Shown here one piece after another: positions 18,328-27,129 of a stretch of 64,000 bases of DNA. The DNA comes from Polaribacter sp. BAL334 (GTDB lineage Bacteria > Bacteroidota > Bacteroidia > Flavobacteriales > Flavobacteriaceae): positions 1 to 64,000 of the forward strand of contig NZ_JADWOV010000255.1 in the NCBI RefSeq assembly GCF_015767435.1. Direction: 5' to 3'. The notes beneath the pieces were generated by a model. The model was not told the DNA's origin. It saw nothing but the letters and a program-made list of their open reading frames with translations, and did not search any database. The stretch's first letter is position 1, and the number at the start of each line of letters is the position of its first letter. Made by a program: the position numbers and the translations under genes.

Positions 18328-19353
18328 TTATGAATGAATTTTTCCTTTCAAATTCCGAAGTGAAAAAGGTTCTTTTTCATTAAAAACACTTAAAATTTCT
18401 GCAATAATGGAAATGGCAATTTCTTCGGAAGTTTGTGCACCCAAATGCAATCCAGCAGGCGTGTAAATGCTATTTAAAAAAGCTTCAGAAATGTCAGCAT
18501 TTTGTTCAAAAAGTTCATTAAACAAACGTTCACCTCTTTTTGGTGCGCCTAAAATTCCGATATATGTTGGTTGATAGGAAACTAATCGTAAGACAAATTT
18601 CAAATCTTGAACATAGCTGTGATTCATAATCACAATAGCGGTATTTTCTTCGATATTTTCAAATTGAATGGTTTCAGGAGTTTCTCCAATTACCGAATTT
18701 GCACCTGGAAAATCCTTCAAGGTTTTTGGGTCTTTTGCGGAGGTAATTACATCAATTTCCCATCCAATATTGGCTCCAATTTTACACAATTTTACAGCAT
18801 CATGTTCACCTCCAATAATCAACAATCTGAAGGCTGGCTTTAAAATTTGGGTAAACAAGGCAATTTCATTTTTGGTTTGAAGCGTAAATTTTTCATAAAA
18901 AGAATGTGTTTCTTGATGTTGAAAAACACATTGTGAACCAAAATTGCCAATAGCCTCATCATTTTTGATAAAAAAACTATTGATTTCTATAGATTCACGA
19001 TTTTTCAAAGCGGTAGAAAACCGATTCAAAAATTCATTTTCAACATAAAATGGTTCAATCAAGATGTATAAAATTCCTTCACAACCCAATCTATATCTCC
19101 CATCATACGTTATTATTTTTGCTTGATTATCAAGGAAAACACTTTGCGCTCGGTGAATAATTTCTTTTTCCACACAACCTCCACTTACAGCGCCAACAGT
19201 TGATAAATCTTCAGAAATCAACATGCGAACACCTGGTTTTCTATAGGATGAACCTTCCAAAAAAACGACAGACGCCAACACATTTTTCAATCCTTTTTGT
19301 TGATTGATAATGGCATGTTGAATAATTTCTTTGAATTCTTGAATCATACTCAT
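18328..19353 (-). CDS. XdhC/CoxI family protein
   Basis: A 341-residue accessory factor. The N-terminal XdhC/CoxI domain contains E-G-S-S-Y-R-K-P-G and G-A-V-S-G-G-C-V-E. The C-terminal Rossmann part starts L-L-I-I-G-G-E-H. Known relatives bind molybdenum cofactor, help insert the terminal sulfur ligand and deliver it to xanthine dehydrogenase-type enzymes. It stands 24 bp after selO and 3 bp before a MocA-like gene, so both belong to the same transcript. The client molybdo-enzyme must be encoded elsewhere if the pathway is active. Confidence 0.9.
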   Translation of the reverse strand: MSMIQEFKEIIQHAIINQQKGLKNVLASVVFLEGSSYRKPGVRMLISEDLSTVGAVSGGCVEKEIIHRAQSVFLDNQAKIITYDGRYRLGCEGILYILIEPFYVENEFLNRFSTALKNRESIEINSFFIKNDEAIGNFGSQCVFQHQETHSFYEKFTLQTKNEIALFTQILKPAFRLLIIGGEHDAVKLCKIGANIGWEIDVITSAKDPKTLKDFPGANSVIGETPETIQFENIEENTAIVIMNHSYVQDLKFVLRLVSYQPTYIGILGAPKRGERLFNELFEQNADISEAFLNSIYTPAGLHLGAQTSEEIAISIIAEILSVFNEKEPFSLRNLKGKIHS

Positions 19354-19377
19354 TTGGTTGCTTAAATATACACTTTT

Positions 19378-20934
19378 TTACGAACTACAACTCAGCATGG
19401 AACAACCAACTTTGTCACGCGCCCATTCAGGTCTTTTCGCAAACCATTTTTGATATTTTGGTTGCTCATCATAGGGTTTTTTAAGGAGTTGAAATAATTC
19501 ATCTATCAATGAATAATCTTTCAAATTTGCAGAATCAATAGCCAATTGCGCCATGTAATTTCGCAACACATATTTTGGATTGAAAGCATCCATTTTTCGT
19601 TTTCTTTCAAAAGTGGAAATGGATTCATTTTGCAAACGATTTGCATAGATTTCAAACCAATTTTGCCATTTGCTTTTGATATTTTCAGTGATATTTTCAA
19701 CATCATAAAAAGCCTCTTGTATCAATTCAAAACCATTTTTTTCTGAGGAAAAATCACTCAATAATCGAAAGAAAATGGTCATATCAGTTTCTGTCAATTG
19801 CAAGGTATCTTCTAAATTTTGAATGAGTTTTTGATCGTTTTCATCTGAAGAAAAAAGTCCCAATTTGGTTTTCATCATCTGTAAAGATTGACTTTCAAAA
19901 TTGGTTTTATACTCCTCTAAAATAGCTTCCAAAGGCGCAGCTTCTTCAATCAAAGGGAACAATGCATTTGCGAGTTGATACAAATTCCACAAACCTATAT
20001 TGGGTTGATTTCCATAACGATAACGCTTATGTTGACGGTCTGTGGTGTTGGGTGTCCAGCCAAAATCAAAGCCTTCTAACCATCCATAAGGACCATAATC
20101 AATGGTCAATCCTAAAATGGACATGTTGTCAGTATTCATCACACCATGCACAAAACCAACACGTTGCCAATGAATAATTAGGGTTAAAGTGCGTGCTGCA
20201 ACTTCATTAAAAAATTGAATATAGGTTTCTTTTGATGGATTTCCCAAATGAGGAAAATGATGTTTGATGGTGAAATCAACCAAGATTTTTAGATATTTTT
20301 TATCATTCCTAGAAGCAAAAATTTCATAATTTCCAAAACGTAAAAACGATGCTGCAACTCTGGTAACAATGGCGCCTTTTTCATAGGCTGGATTTCCATT
20401 ATACATCACATCACGCAAAACAGGATCTCCTGAAAGACTCAAAGAAAGTGCACGAGTTGTAGGAATTCCCAAATGAAACATGGCTTCACTGCACAAATAT
20501 TCTCTGATTGATGAGCGCAATACAGCCAATCCATCAGCATTTCTTGAATAAGGAGTTTCGCCTGCGCCTTTTAATTGCAGATGCCAATTTTTGTTTTGAT
20601 GCTCAATTTCGAACAAATTAATCGCTCTTCCATCACCCAATTGTCCTGCCCAAGAGCCAAATTGATGACCTCCATAACACATGGCAAAAGGTTTTGTATT
20701 GGGATAAATGACATTTCCCGTAAAAACATCTCTGAAAAAATCTGTTTTTGATTCTGCTGTTGAAATACCTAAACTTTCTAACATTTCATCAGAAACATGA
20801 ATCACTTTTGGCGAACTTGTTTTTTTAGGATTTACAAATGAAAAAACAGCTTCATAGACTTGTCTTCTTGAGTTTTCAAGGTTGTTGTCTGAAGGTAATT
20901 CTTTCGTAAATGTTTCTCTAATCGTTAGATTCAT
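19378..20934 (-). CDS. selO: SelO/YdiU family protein adenylyltransferase
   Basis: A pseudokinase-fold enzyme that transfers AMP from ATP to protein Ser/Thr/Tyr, known to act on redox proteins. 518 residues, typical length. The sequence shows Y-G-G-H-Q-F-G-S-W-A-G-Q-L-G-D-G-R-A, then L-Q-L-K-G-A-G-E-T-P-Y-S-R for ATP binding, H-G-V-M-N-T-D-N with the catalytic Asp, and I-D-Y-G-P for metal binding. The C-terminus ends C-S-S, the Cys version of the tail that carries selenocysteine in animal SelO. Its start overlaps msrA by 4 bp, a direct link between AMPylation and methionine sulfoxide repair. Confidence 0.95.
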   Translation of the reverse strand: MNLTIRETFTKELPSDNNLENSRRQVYEAVFSFVNPKKTSSPKVIHVSDEMLESLGISTAESKTDFFRDVFTGNVIYPNTKPFAMCYGGHQFGSWAGQLGDGRAINLFEIEHQNKNWHLQLKGAGETPYSRNADGLAVLRSSIREYLCSEAMFHLGIPTTRALSLSLSGDPVLRDVMYNGNPAYEKGAIVTRVAASFLRFGNYEIFASRNDKKYLKILVDFTIKHHFPHLGNPSKETYIQFFNEVAARTLTLIIHWQRVGFVHGVMNTDNMSILGLTIDYGPYGWLEGFDFGWTPNTTDRQHKRYRYGNQPNIGLWNLYQLANALFPLIEEAAPLEAILEEYKTNFESQSLQMMKTKLGLFSSDENDQKLIQNLEDTLQLTETDMTIFFRLLSDFSSEKNGFELIQEAFYDVENITENIKSKWQNWFEIYANRLQNESISTFERKRKMDAFNPKYVLRNYMAQLAIDSANLKDYSLIDELFQLLKKPYDEQPKYQKWFAKRPEWARDKVGCSMLSCSS

Positions 20935-21467
20935 TGGAGTTTATCAGCGTATAATTTTCGGAGTTTAGCGAGTTTTGGAGTGATTACATATTCGCAATAT
21001 CCTTGTGATTTGTTGTTTTGATAATAATTTTGATGATAGTCTTCTGCCTCGTAAAAAATAGGTAATGGACTGAGTTCAGTTACGATTTTTTCAGCATAAT
21101 AGGCTTGCACATTTGCAATCACTTTTTCAGCAATTTCTTGTTGGATTGAATCGTGATAAAAAATTACGGAACGATATTGCGTGCCAACATCTGCACCTTG
21201 TCTGTTCAAGGTTGTTGGATTGTGTGTGGTTAAAAAAATCACTAAAATGTCTTCAAAACTGATGATATCAGCATCAAAAGTAACTTGAATTACTTCTGCA
21301 TGACCTGTCAATCCTGAGCAAATTTCACGATAGGTTGGTTTTCCAGGAACATTTCCACCTGCATAACCAGACACTACTTTTTCAACGCCTTTTATTTGTT
21401 GAAATACTGCTTCTGTGCACCAAAAACAGCCTCCTCCAAATGTGGCAATTTGTATGTTTTTTATCAT
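20931..21467 (-). CDS. msrA: Peptide-methionine (S)-S-oxide reductase MsrA
   Basis: Reduces the S epimer of methionine sulfoxide in proteins. 178 residues with the catalytic motif G-G-G-C-F-W-C, where Cys14 is the nucleophile and Cys17 an unusual nearby second Cys. The typical Y-A-G-G and E-D-Y-H-Q-N-Y segments are present. No signal peptide is seen, so it acts in the cytoplasm. It lies 3 bp after msrB and overlaps selO by 4 bp. Confidence 0.96.
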   Translation of the reverse strand: MIKNIQIATFGGGCFWCTEAVFQQIKGVEKVVSGYAGGNVPGKPTYREICSGLTGHAEVIQVTFDADIISFEDILVIFLTTHNPTTLNRQGADVGTQYRSVIFYHDSIQQEIAEKVIANVQAYYAEKIVTELSPLPIFYEAEDYHQNYYQNNKSQGYCEYVITPKLAKLRKLYADKLQ

Positions 21468-21470
21468 TTT

Positions 21471-21920
21471 TTATTGCTGTTTTTCTAGTTGCATAGATTC
21501 TGAATTGATACAATAACGCAAACCACTTGGTGCTGGTCCATCAGGAAAAACATGTCCTAAATGCGCCTCACAAACATTGCAAAGTACTTCAACACGCACC
21601 ATTCCATAAGAAATATCTTTGATATATTTAATCGCATTTTCTTTGATAGGTTGCGTAAAACTTGGCCAACCAGAACTGGATTCAAATTTGATAGTGGAAT
21701 CAAAAAGCGGCTGATTACAACAAATACAAGTGTATTTTCCTGTTTCATAAATCGAACATAATTCTCCAGAATAGGGTCTTTCAGTACCTTTTTGTCTGGT
21801 AATTCTAAATTGTTCTGGAGTTAAAACTTCTAGCCATTCAGTGTCCGTTTTTTTGATGATTTTATCAGGTGTTGGATTTCCTGTTGTGGCAAAATGAATG
21901 ATATCTTTCCAAGTTAACAT
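21471..21920 (-). CDS. msrB: Peptide-methionine (R)-S-oxide reductase MsrB
   Basis: Reduces the R epimer of methionine sulfoxide, complementing MsrA. 149 residues. Two Cys pairs (C-I-C-C region and C-N-V-C) form the structural zinc site, and R-Y-C-I-N contains the catalytic Cys. G-H-V-F-P-D-G-P is the usual substrate loop. It is the first gene of the six-gene minus-strand run and is cytoplasmic. Its upstream region (21921-22043) is shared with the divergent HD-PycTM gene. Confidence 0.96.
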   Translation of the reverse strand: MLTWKDIIHFATTGNPTPDKIIKKTDTEWLEVLTPEQFRITRQKGTERPYSGELCSIYETGKYTCICCNQPLFDSTIKFESSSGWPSFTQPIKENAIKYIKDISYGMVRVEVLCNVCEAHLGHVFPDGPAPSGLRYCINSESMQLEKQQ

Positions 21921-22013
21921 AAAATAGTTTGTTTTTTTTAATGAAAATTTAGTTGTAAAAAGTTAGGTAAATTTACGACAAAACCCTCAGTTAAAATAGC
22001 CATTTAATTTGCT

Positions 22014-22021
22014 TACATTTG
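22014..22021 (+). promoter_or_regulatory. Candidate -7 box for the HD-PycTM gene
   Basis: TACATTTG fits TAnnTTTG and lies 22 bp before ATG 22044. No good TTTG is present 19-21 bp upstream. A start just downstream would give a leader of about 15 nt and would favour ATG 22044 over GTG 22038. Confidence 0.38.
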
Positions 22022-22043
22022 TTTTTATAAAAATTTTGTGATT

Positions 22044-23231
22044 ATGAACACGTTGCTTTCCGAGGTTGAAAATTATGTAACTCATCTTTTAGGTTCTCAA
22101 CTAAAAACGGAGTATGTATATCATAATTTGGCACATACACAACGCATTGTTGAGGTGGTTAAAGAACTTGCTGAAAATTCGCAATTGACTGAAAATGAAT
22201 CAGAAAACTTGATGATTGCTGCTTGGTTTCACGATACTGGTTTTATCAAAAATGAAAAAAACCATGAAGAAGAAAGTGTGCAAATTGTGACACGTTTTTT
22301 AAACGAAAGGAACATTTCTACTGAAAGAATTGAACAAATTGTTGCGATAATTTTAGCAACAAAATTAGGACATCAGCCAAAAAATGAGTTAGAAAAAATA
22401 ATTATGGATGCTGATTGTGCGCATTTAGCGTTAAAAAATTATGATGAATTTGCGACTTTATTGCGAAAAGAATGGGAATTAACAGGATTTAAAACCATGT
22501 CTGATTTGGAATGGACCACTCAAAATATCCATTTTTTGATGGAAGAACATCAGTATTTTACTACTTATGCATTGAAACATTGGACACAATCAAAATCAAA
22601 AAATCTATCAAAATTATTAAAAAATCAAAAAGAGTTAAAAGAGAATTCCTTGAAATTTAATAAAAAAAACGAAGCCATAAAAATTAAAAAAAGCAAAGGA
22701 GATGTTCCTGAACGAGGCATAGAAACCATGTTTAGAGTAGCATTGCGAAATCACATTACGCTGAGTGATATTGCAGATACCAAAGCAAATATTTTGTTAT
22801 CAGTCAATGCGATTATCATTTCAATTTCATTTTCAACATTGATTCCAAAATTGGACAATCCCAATAATCATTTTTTAATTGTACCAGCTGTCATTTTTAT
22901 GTTATTTACAGTGGCAAGTATGATTTTATCAATCATGGCAACAAGACCCAATGTTACTCAAGGAAAATTTTCGAAAGAAGACGTTGCAAACAAGAAAGTA
23001 AATTTGTTGTTTTTTGGTAATTTTCATCAAATGAAATTGGAAGATTTTGAGTGGGGAATTTCAGAAATGATGCAAGATCGAGATTATTTGTATGGCTCTT
23101 TAACCAAAGATTTATACTTTTTAGGATTGGTGTTGAATAGAAAATATGGCTTATTACGAACAACCTACACCGTTTTTATGATAGGAATTATTGTAAGTGT
23201 TATTGCTTTTGGATTGGCGTTTGTGTTGTAA
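22044..23231 (+). CDS. HD-domain phosphohydrolase fused to a Pycsar-type membrane effector (PycTM/DUF5706)
   Basis: 395 residues from ATG 22044; GTG 22038 would add two. Residues 1-180 are an HD domain with a full metal set: His27 in Y-H-N-L-A-H, His63-Asp64 in W-F-H-D-T-G and Asp122/Asp124 in M-D-A-D. A charged linker (185-222) leads to residues 225-395, which match the Pycsar membrane-effector family: A-D-T-K-A-N-I-L-L-S-V-N-A (244-256), membrane segments near 250-266 and 277-299 and a last one at 374-395. Known PycTM proteins disrupt the membrane when a phage-triggered cyclase makes cUMP or cCMP. No cyclase gene is adjacent. The HD part may degrade the signal or be the sensor; this is inference. 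Confidence 0.87.
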   Translation: MNTLLSEVENYVTHLLGSQLKTEYVYHNLAHTQRIVEVVKELAENSQLTENESENLMIAAWFHDTGFIKNEKNHEEESVQIVTRFLNERNISTERIEQIVAIILATKLGHQPKNELEKIIMDADCAHLALKNYDEFATLLRKEWELTGFKTMSDLEWTTQNIHFLMEEHQYFTTYALKHWTQSKSKNLSKLLKNQKELKENSLKFNKKNEAIKIKKSKGDVPERGIETMFRVALRNHITLSDIADTKANILLSVNAIIISISFSTLIPKLDNPNNHFLIVPAVIFMLFTVASMILSIMATRPNVTQGKFSKEDVANKKVNLLFFGNFHQMKLEDFEWGISEMMQDRDYLYGSLTKDLYFLGLVLNRKYGLLRTTYTVFMIGIIVSVIAFGLAFVL

Positions 23232-23250
23232 ATTGAATTTAAAAAAATTA

Positions 23251-25632
23251 CTAAACCGCAATTTCCTTCATCAAATCATCAAAAGTAATCGTCTTTTTTT
23301 CACTGAAATCTTTTTGATAAATGACTTCAATACGAAGTGCTTTTAACCCTGAAACACCAAGCAAATCCTCTAATTCGAGAAATTCAATTTTTCCAATTTG
23401 GTTTTTAGATTGCAAGAAATGAATATATTTGATATATTCTAGCGCATCTTTATCTTGCGAATATACAATGGCAATTTTTCCAGGAGTTGTGAGTCGCTCA
23501 GTAGTTCCTTTGATGTGCGCTTTGTCAATACGTTTTTTAATGATTTCATAGCGAATATTATAAGCGCCATCCACATCAAACTGTTTTTCATCCATTCTAA
23601 ATTTTATCGACAATGGATTGTTGTGAACCAAAATTAAGGATGCAACACGTAAATCATGAGCCATATTTTTTCGCTCTTGAAAAGCGATATTTTCCATTTC
23701 AACCATAGTTTGCAATTGCCAAAGTCGCAAATTGTACAAATAAATTTCATCAAAATGAGTATCCTTATTGATTGATTTTCCAATATACATATTGAATTCA
23801 ACACCATCTGTTTTGTATCTTTCAAAATAATGAGGATACATTTTTTGAGCTTCTTTTTGCTTTGAATCTAAAAATTTTGCCAATCTATTGTTGAGCGTAT
23901 TTACGCTATCTTCATAGTTTTTTCTTTTTTCATAAACCACTCCCAAATCAGGATTCAAGTGCGATTTATAATCAGTAACTTTTGCTGATAATTGATGATT
24001 AATCAATTGAATATGATTAAAAACTGGATAAATTTCCCGTTTCAAAAATGTTAAAATATTGATTTCATCTCCTGCTTTTAATCCCATTTTCACCTCTTTC
24101 AAATACGCAGTGACTCTAAACATCAACTCCTCATAAATGGGTAATTTTTCCACTTTACAAGCTTCTTTTAAAACAGTTATTGCCAAAGAAAGTTGCGTGC
24201 TTAAATCTTCCTGAATCGCACTATTTCTTGCTTCTGATGAACCTTTGATATCACTTTGTCCAAATAATGGATACACATCTTTAAAGATGATTTCATCCAA
24301 TTTTGCATTTTCATCTAATTGAACAGCAGTTTGATATTTTTCAGCAGCTTCATAAAATCGCCATTTTACAGCAGGATGAATGGCTGTATAATTCTCTTGA
24401 ATGGTAGCTTCTAACACATTTTGGCGCTCTTCAGAACTGCGTTTTACAGCGGCATCAAAAACAGGAATAATGTCTTTTAGTTTTTTGATATTTACGGAAT
24501 TTAATTCATAAGCTCTTGGCGAAGCAATCTCTAATAATGCGATATCACCTTCAGTGGCAGCTTTGATAGGAATTAAAATAATGCTTTGAATACCGGCCTT
24601 TTGTAAGTTTTTGTAGAAGAAATTGTAATTCATTTTTTGACCATATTCTTCAACATCCGAAATCACAACAGGCTCTTGCCCATTAAAAATTTTATGCATC
24701 ACATTTGCACAAAAAAAGTTGGTGTCACATTGCATATTTCCAGCATCACTTAAAATAATGCTATTCGATTTTTTGGAAACAGATTCACAATGATTTGTTT
24801 TTGTTTTGTTGTAAAACGAATATCCCAACAATAAATCTTTATTTCCAAAAAAGTCTCTCAAGTTATTTTGAAGTTTTGGAATCAACTCATTTCCTCCTGA
24901 AAGTAAATTGGCTTTGATTGAGGAGATACTTTCTTCAGCAGTAACATCAAACAAATTGATCAATCCAAAACCCTTGAAATGATAGCTATTTGGAGGGAGT
25001 TTTTCTTTCCAAATTTCGATGGAATCATAATTTTTTTGAAGAATTTTAAAATCTTCTTCTGTAAGTTTTGGGGCATTTTCAGTGGGCGTAATTTCAGAAA
25101 AATCAGCATTAAAAGCCGCTCTGTAATATTTCATAGTTCCCGTATTTTCATCAGGAATATCAAAATAAAACGGTCTTTTCATATCGATTTTAAAACCATA
25201 AACAGCGCCTAAAATAAAGGTACAAGCCATGATATACATACCATCATTTTCAAAATTACGAACGGTGAGTTCAAAATTTTCACCAGCATTTTTTACAATG
25301 TTTTGAAATCGAGTTGAAAATTTGAATGTGGTAAATGAAAAGGGAATACTTGCTGCTTTGATTTCGTTCAATTGCAATGCTTCAGGAAACAAAGGTTCTA
25401 GCAAAACATTGATGGAATCTTTGAGATTTTTCACCAATGTTACATCCGAAAAGCCTTGAATGAGTTCAGGATGTTTGGTGACTTCCGCTTTTATATGTTT
25501 GGCAAAAGTGTGTAAAGGATGTTTTTCAAAAGAATCATTGGCATATTTTTCATACACTTGATACAACTTTTCAAATGAAATTTGAAGTTGTAAAGGCAAT
25601 GATTCTTCACTTATTTTTCCTTGAGCAAACAT
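23251..25632 (-). CDS. Large GAF-domain-containing protein, function unknown
   Basis: 793 residues with no signal peptide or membrane segment, so cytoplasmic. The part around residues 270-400 has the alternation of strands and the P-V-V-I-S-D-V and I-I-L-I-P-I-K pattern of a GAF ligand-binding domain. The segments before and after are helical and unlike any catalytic domain I know. There is no kinase, cyclase, GGDEF or HTH module. Similar-sized GAF proteins occur widely in Flavobacteriia. It converges on the HD-PycTM gene with a 19-bp gap, so they share no promoter. ATG 25632 lies 23 bp behind a -7 box. Confidence 0.72.
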   Translation of the reverse strand: MFAQGKISEESLPLQLQISFEKLYQVYEKYANDSFEKHPLHTFAKHIKAEVTKHPELIQGFSDVTLVKNLKDSINVLLEPLFPEALQLNEIKAASIPFSFTTFKFSTRFQNIVKNAGENFELTVRNFENDGMYIMACTFILGAVYGFKIDMKRPFYFDIPDENTGTMKYYRAAFNADFSEITPTENAPKLTEEDFKILQKNYDSIEIWKEKLPPNSYHFKGFGLINLFDVTAEESISSIKANLLSGGNELIPKLQNNLRDFFGNKDLLLGYSFYNKTKTNHCESVSKKSNSIILSDAGNMQCDTNFFCANVMHKIFNGQEPVVISDVEEYGQKMNYNFFYKNLQKAGIQSIILIPIKAATEGDIALLEIASPRAYELNSVNIKKLKDIIPVFDAAVKRSSEERQNVLEATIQENYTAIHPAVKWRFYEAAEKYQTAVQLDENAKLDEIIFKDVYPLFGQSDIKGSSEARNSAIQEDLSTQLSLAITVLKEACKVEKLPIYEELMFRVTAYLKEVKMGLKAGDEINILTFLKREIYPVFNHIQLINHQLSAKVTDYKSHLNPDLGVVYEKRKNYEDSVNTLNNRLAKFLDSKQKEAQKMYPHYFERYKTDGVEFNMYIGKSINKDTHFDEIYLYNLRLWQLQTMVEMENIAFQERKNMAHDLRVASLILVHNNPLSIKFRMDEKQFDVDGAYNIRYEIIKKRIDKAHIKGTTERLTTPGKIAIVYSQDKDALEYIKYIHFLQSKNQIGKIEFLELEDLLGVSGLKALRIEVIYQKDFSEKKTITFDDLMKEIAV

Positions 25633-25655
25633 GGTAATTAAAATAGAATTGATAT

Positions 25656-25663
25656 CAAAAATA
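25656..25663 (-). promoter_or_regulatory. Candidate -7 box for the GAF protein gene
   Basis: On the minus strand the bases read TATTTTTG (TAnnTTTG) 23 bp before the ATG. No convincing -33 TTTG is visible at the expected distance. Confidence 0.38.
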
Positions 25664-25732
25664 CGAAATTGTGAGTGAATTGTCGTTTTGAGTGAAAGTA
25701 ACTTACGGAAAAGATTCGTTTAAATTTTAACC

Positions 25733-27043
25733 TTATTTCTGTCTAAAATAAATCGTGATTGGCACTCCAGAAAAGTTGTAAATCTCACGCATTTTATTTT
25801 CTACAAATCGTTTGTAAGGTTCTTTCACATATTGAGGCAAATTACAGAAAAACACAAATTGTGGTGTTGGCGTAGGCAATTGCATACAATATTTGATTTT
25901 TACATATTTTCCTTTGATGGCTGGTGGTGGAAACGTTTTTACCAATTCTAACATCGCTTCATTGAATTTCGAAGTAGGAATTTTGTTTTTTCGATTTTGA
26001 AAAACTTCCACAGCAGTTTCAATTGCTTTGAAAATACGTTGTTTGGTCAATGTTGAAATAAAGATAATTGGCACATCTGTAAAAGGTGCAATCTGAGTTC
26101 TGATGTTGGCTTCAAAATCACGCAATGTATTGGTTTCTTTTTCCATCAAATCCCATTTGTTGATGAGAATTACAACTCCTTTTCGGTTTTTTTCTGCCAA
26201 CCAAAAAATATTTTGATCTTGTCCTTCAAATCCACGAGTGGCATCAACAATCAAAATAATAACGTCTGCATATTCAATAGTTCTCACAGCACGCATCACA
26301 GAATAAAACTCTAAATCGTCTTTTACTTTCGATTTTTTTCTGATTCCTGCAGTATCAACCAAGTTGAAATCAAACCCAAAACGATTGTATTTCGTGTCAA
26401 TGGCATCTCTAGTTGTGCCAGCAATATCTGTAACAATGTTTCTTTCCTCGCCAATCAAAGCATTGATAAAAGATGATTTTCCAGCATTTGGTCTTCCAAC
26501 AACGGCAAATCTTGGCAATTCTTCTTCCTCAGGATTTATGGCTTCTGGTTCAGGCATTTTTGTAGTAATTGCGTCTAACAAATCGCCAGTTCCACTTCCA
26601 TTCATAGAAGAAATCGTATGATAATCGCCCAAACCTAAGTTGTAGAATTCCAATGCATCTGTTTCGCGCATAGAATTATCCACTTTATTAACCACTGTAA
26701 AAATTGGTTTTTTTACTTTGTGTAATAATTTTGCAACTTCAGCATCCATAGGAGTAATGCCTTCTTCAACATCTACTACAAAAATGATAATATCAGCTTC
26801 GTCAATGGCTAAAGCAACTTGTTTTCTAATTTCTTCTTCAAAAATATCATCAGAACCAATTACATAACCTCCAGTGTCAATCACCGAAAATTGTTTTCCA
26901 TTCCAATCCGATTTTCCGTAATGACGGTCTCTGGTTACACCACTTACTGAATCAACAATTGCGTCTCTACGCTGAACCAACCTGTTAAAAAGTGTTGATT
27001 TTCCTACATTTGGTCTTCCTACAATGGCAACTATACTATTCAT
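25733..27043 (-). CDS. der: GTPase Der (EngA), ribosome assembly
   Basis: Essential double GTPase for 50S subunit maturation. 436 residues from ATG 27043. G domain 1 begins G-R-P-N-V-G-K-S-T and G domain 2 G-R-P-N-A-G-K-S-S, each followed by a D-T-A-G/D-T-G-G switch and an N-K-x-D or N-K-W-D motif. A KH-like C-terminal domain ends the protein. A TTG at 27067 in frame was rejected because it lies inside the -7 promoter box. The neighbours are a small membrane protein gene and era, so two ribosome-assembly GTPases lie within 3 kb. Confidence 0.97.
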   Translation of the reverse strand: MNSIVAIVGRPNVGKSTLFNRLVQRRDAIVDSVSGVTRDRHYGKSDWNGKQFSVIDTGGYVIGSDDIFEEEIRKQVALAIDEADIIIFVVDVEEGITPMDAEVAKLLHKVKKPIFTVVNKVDNSMRETDALEFYNLGLGDYHTISSMNGSGTGDLLDAITTKMPEPEAINPEEEELPRFAVVGRPNAGKSSFINALIGEERNIVTDIAGTTRDAIDTKYNRFGFDFNLVDTAGIRKKSKVKDDLEFYSVMRAVRTIEYADVIILIVDATRGFEGQDQNIFWLAEKNRKGVVILINKWDLMEKETNTLRDFEANIRTQIAPFTDVPIIFISTLTKQRIFKAIETAVEVFQNRKNKIPTSKFNEAMLELVKTFPPPAIKGKYVKIKYCMQLPTPTPQFVFFCNLPQYVKEPYKRFVENKMREIYNFSGVPITIYFRQK

Positions 27044-27064
27044 TTTATTACGGATAATTTTTTG

Positions 27065-27072
27065 CAAAGGTA
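27065..27072 (-). promoter_or_regulatory. -7 box of the der promoter
   Basis: On the minus strand TACCTTTG fits TAnnTTTG and lies 21 bp before ATG 27043. It fixes the start of der, because the in-frame TTG at 27067 falls within the box. The -33 element is not clear. Confidence 0.48.
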
Positions 27073-27129
27073 CAATTTACAATACGATTATTTATTGTAA
27101 ATTTCAACACTGCCAAATGAATTCATTTT

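Noticed and set aside
22044..25632. Complete two-gene Pycsar operon
   Set aside because: The neighbour is on the opposite strand, is a GAF protein and shows no cyclase catalytic motif. Only the effector-type gene is supported.
27044..27067. Longer der start at TTG 27067
   Set aside because: The codon is inside a TAnnTTTG promoter box, and the family begins at the ATG shortly before the first G domain.
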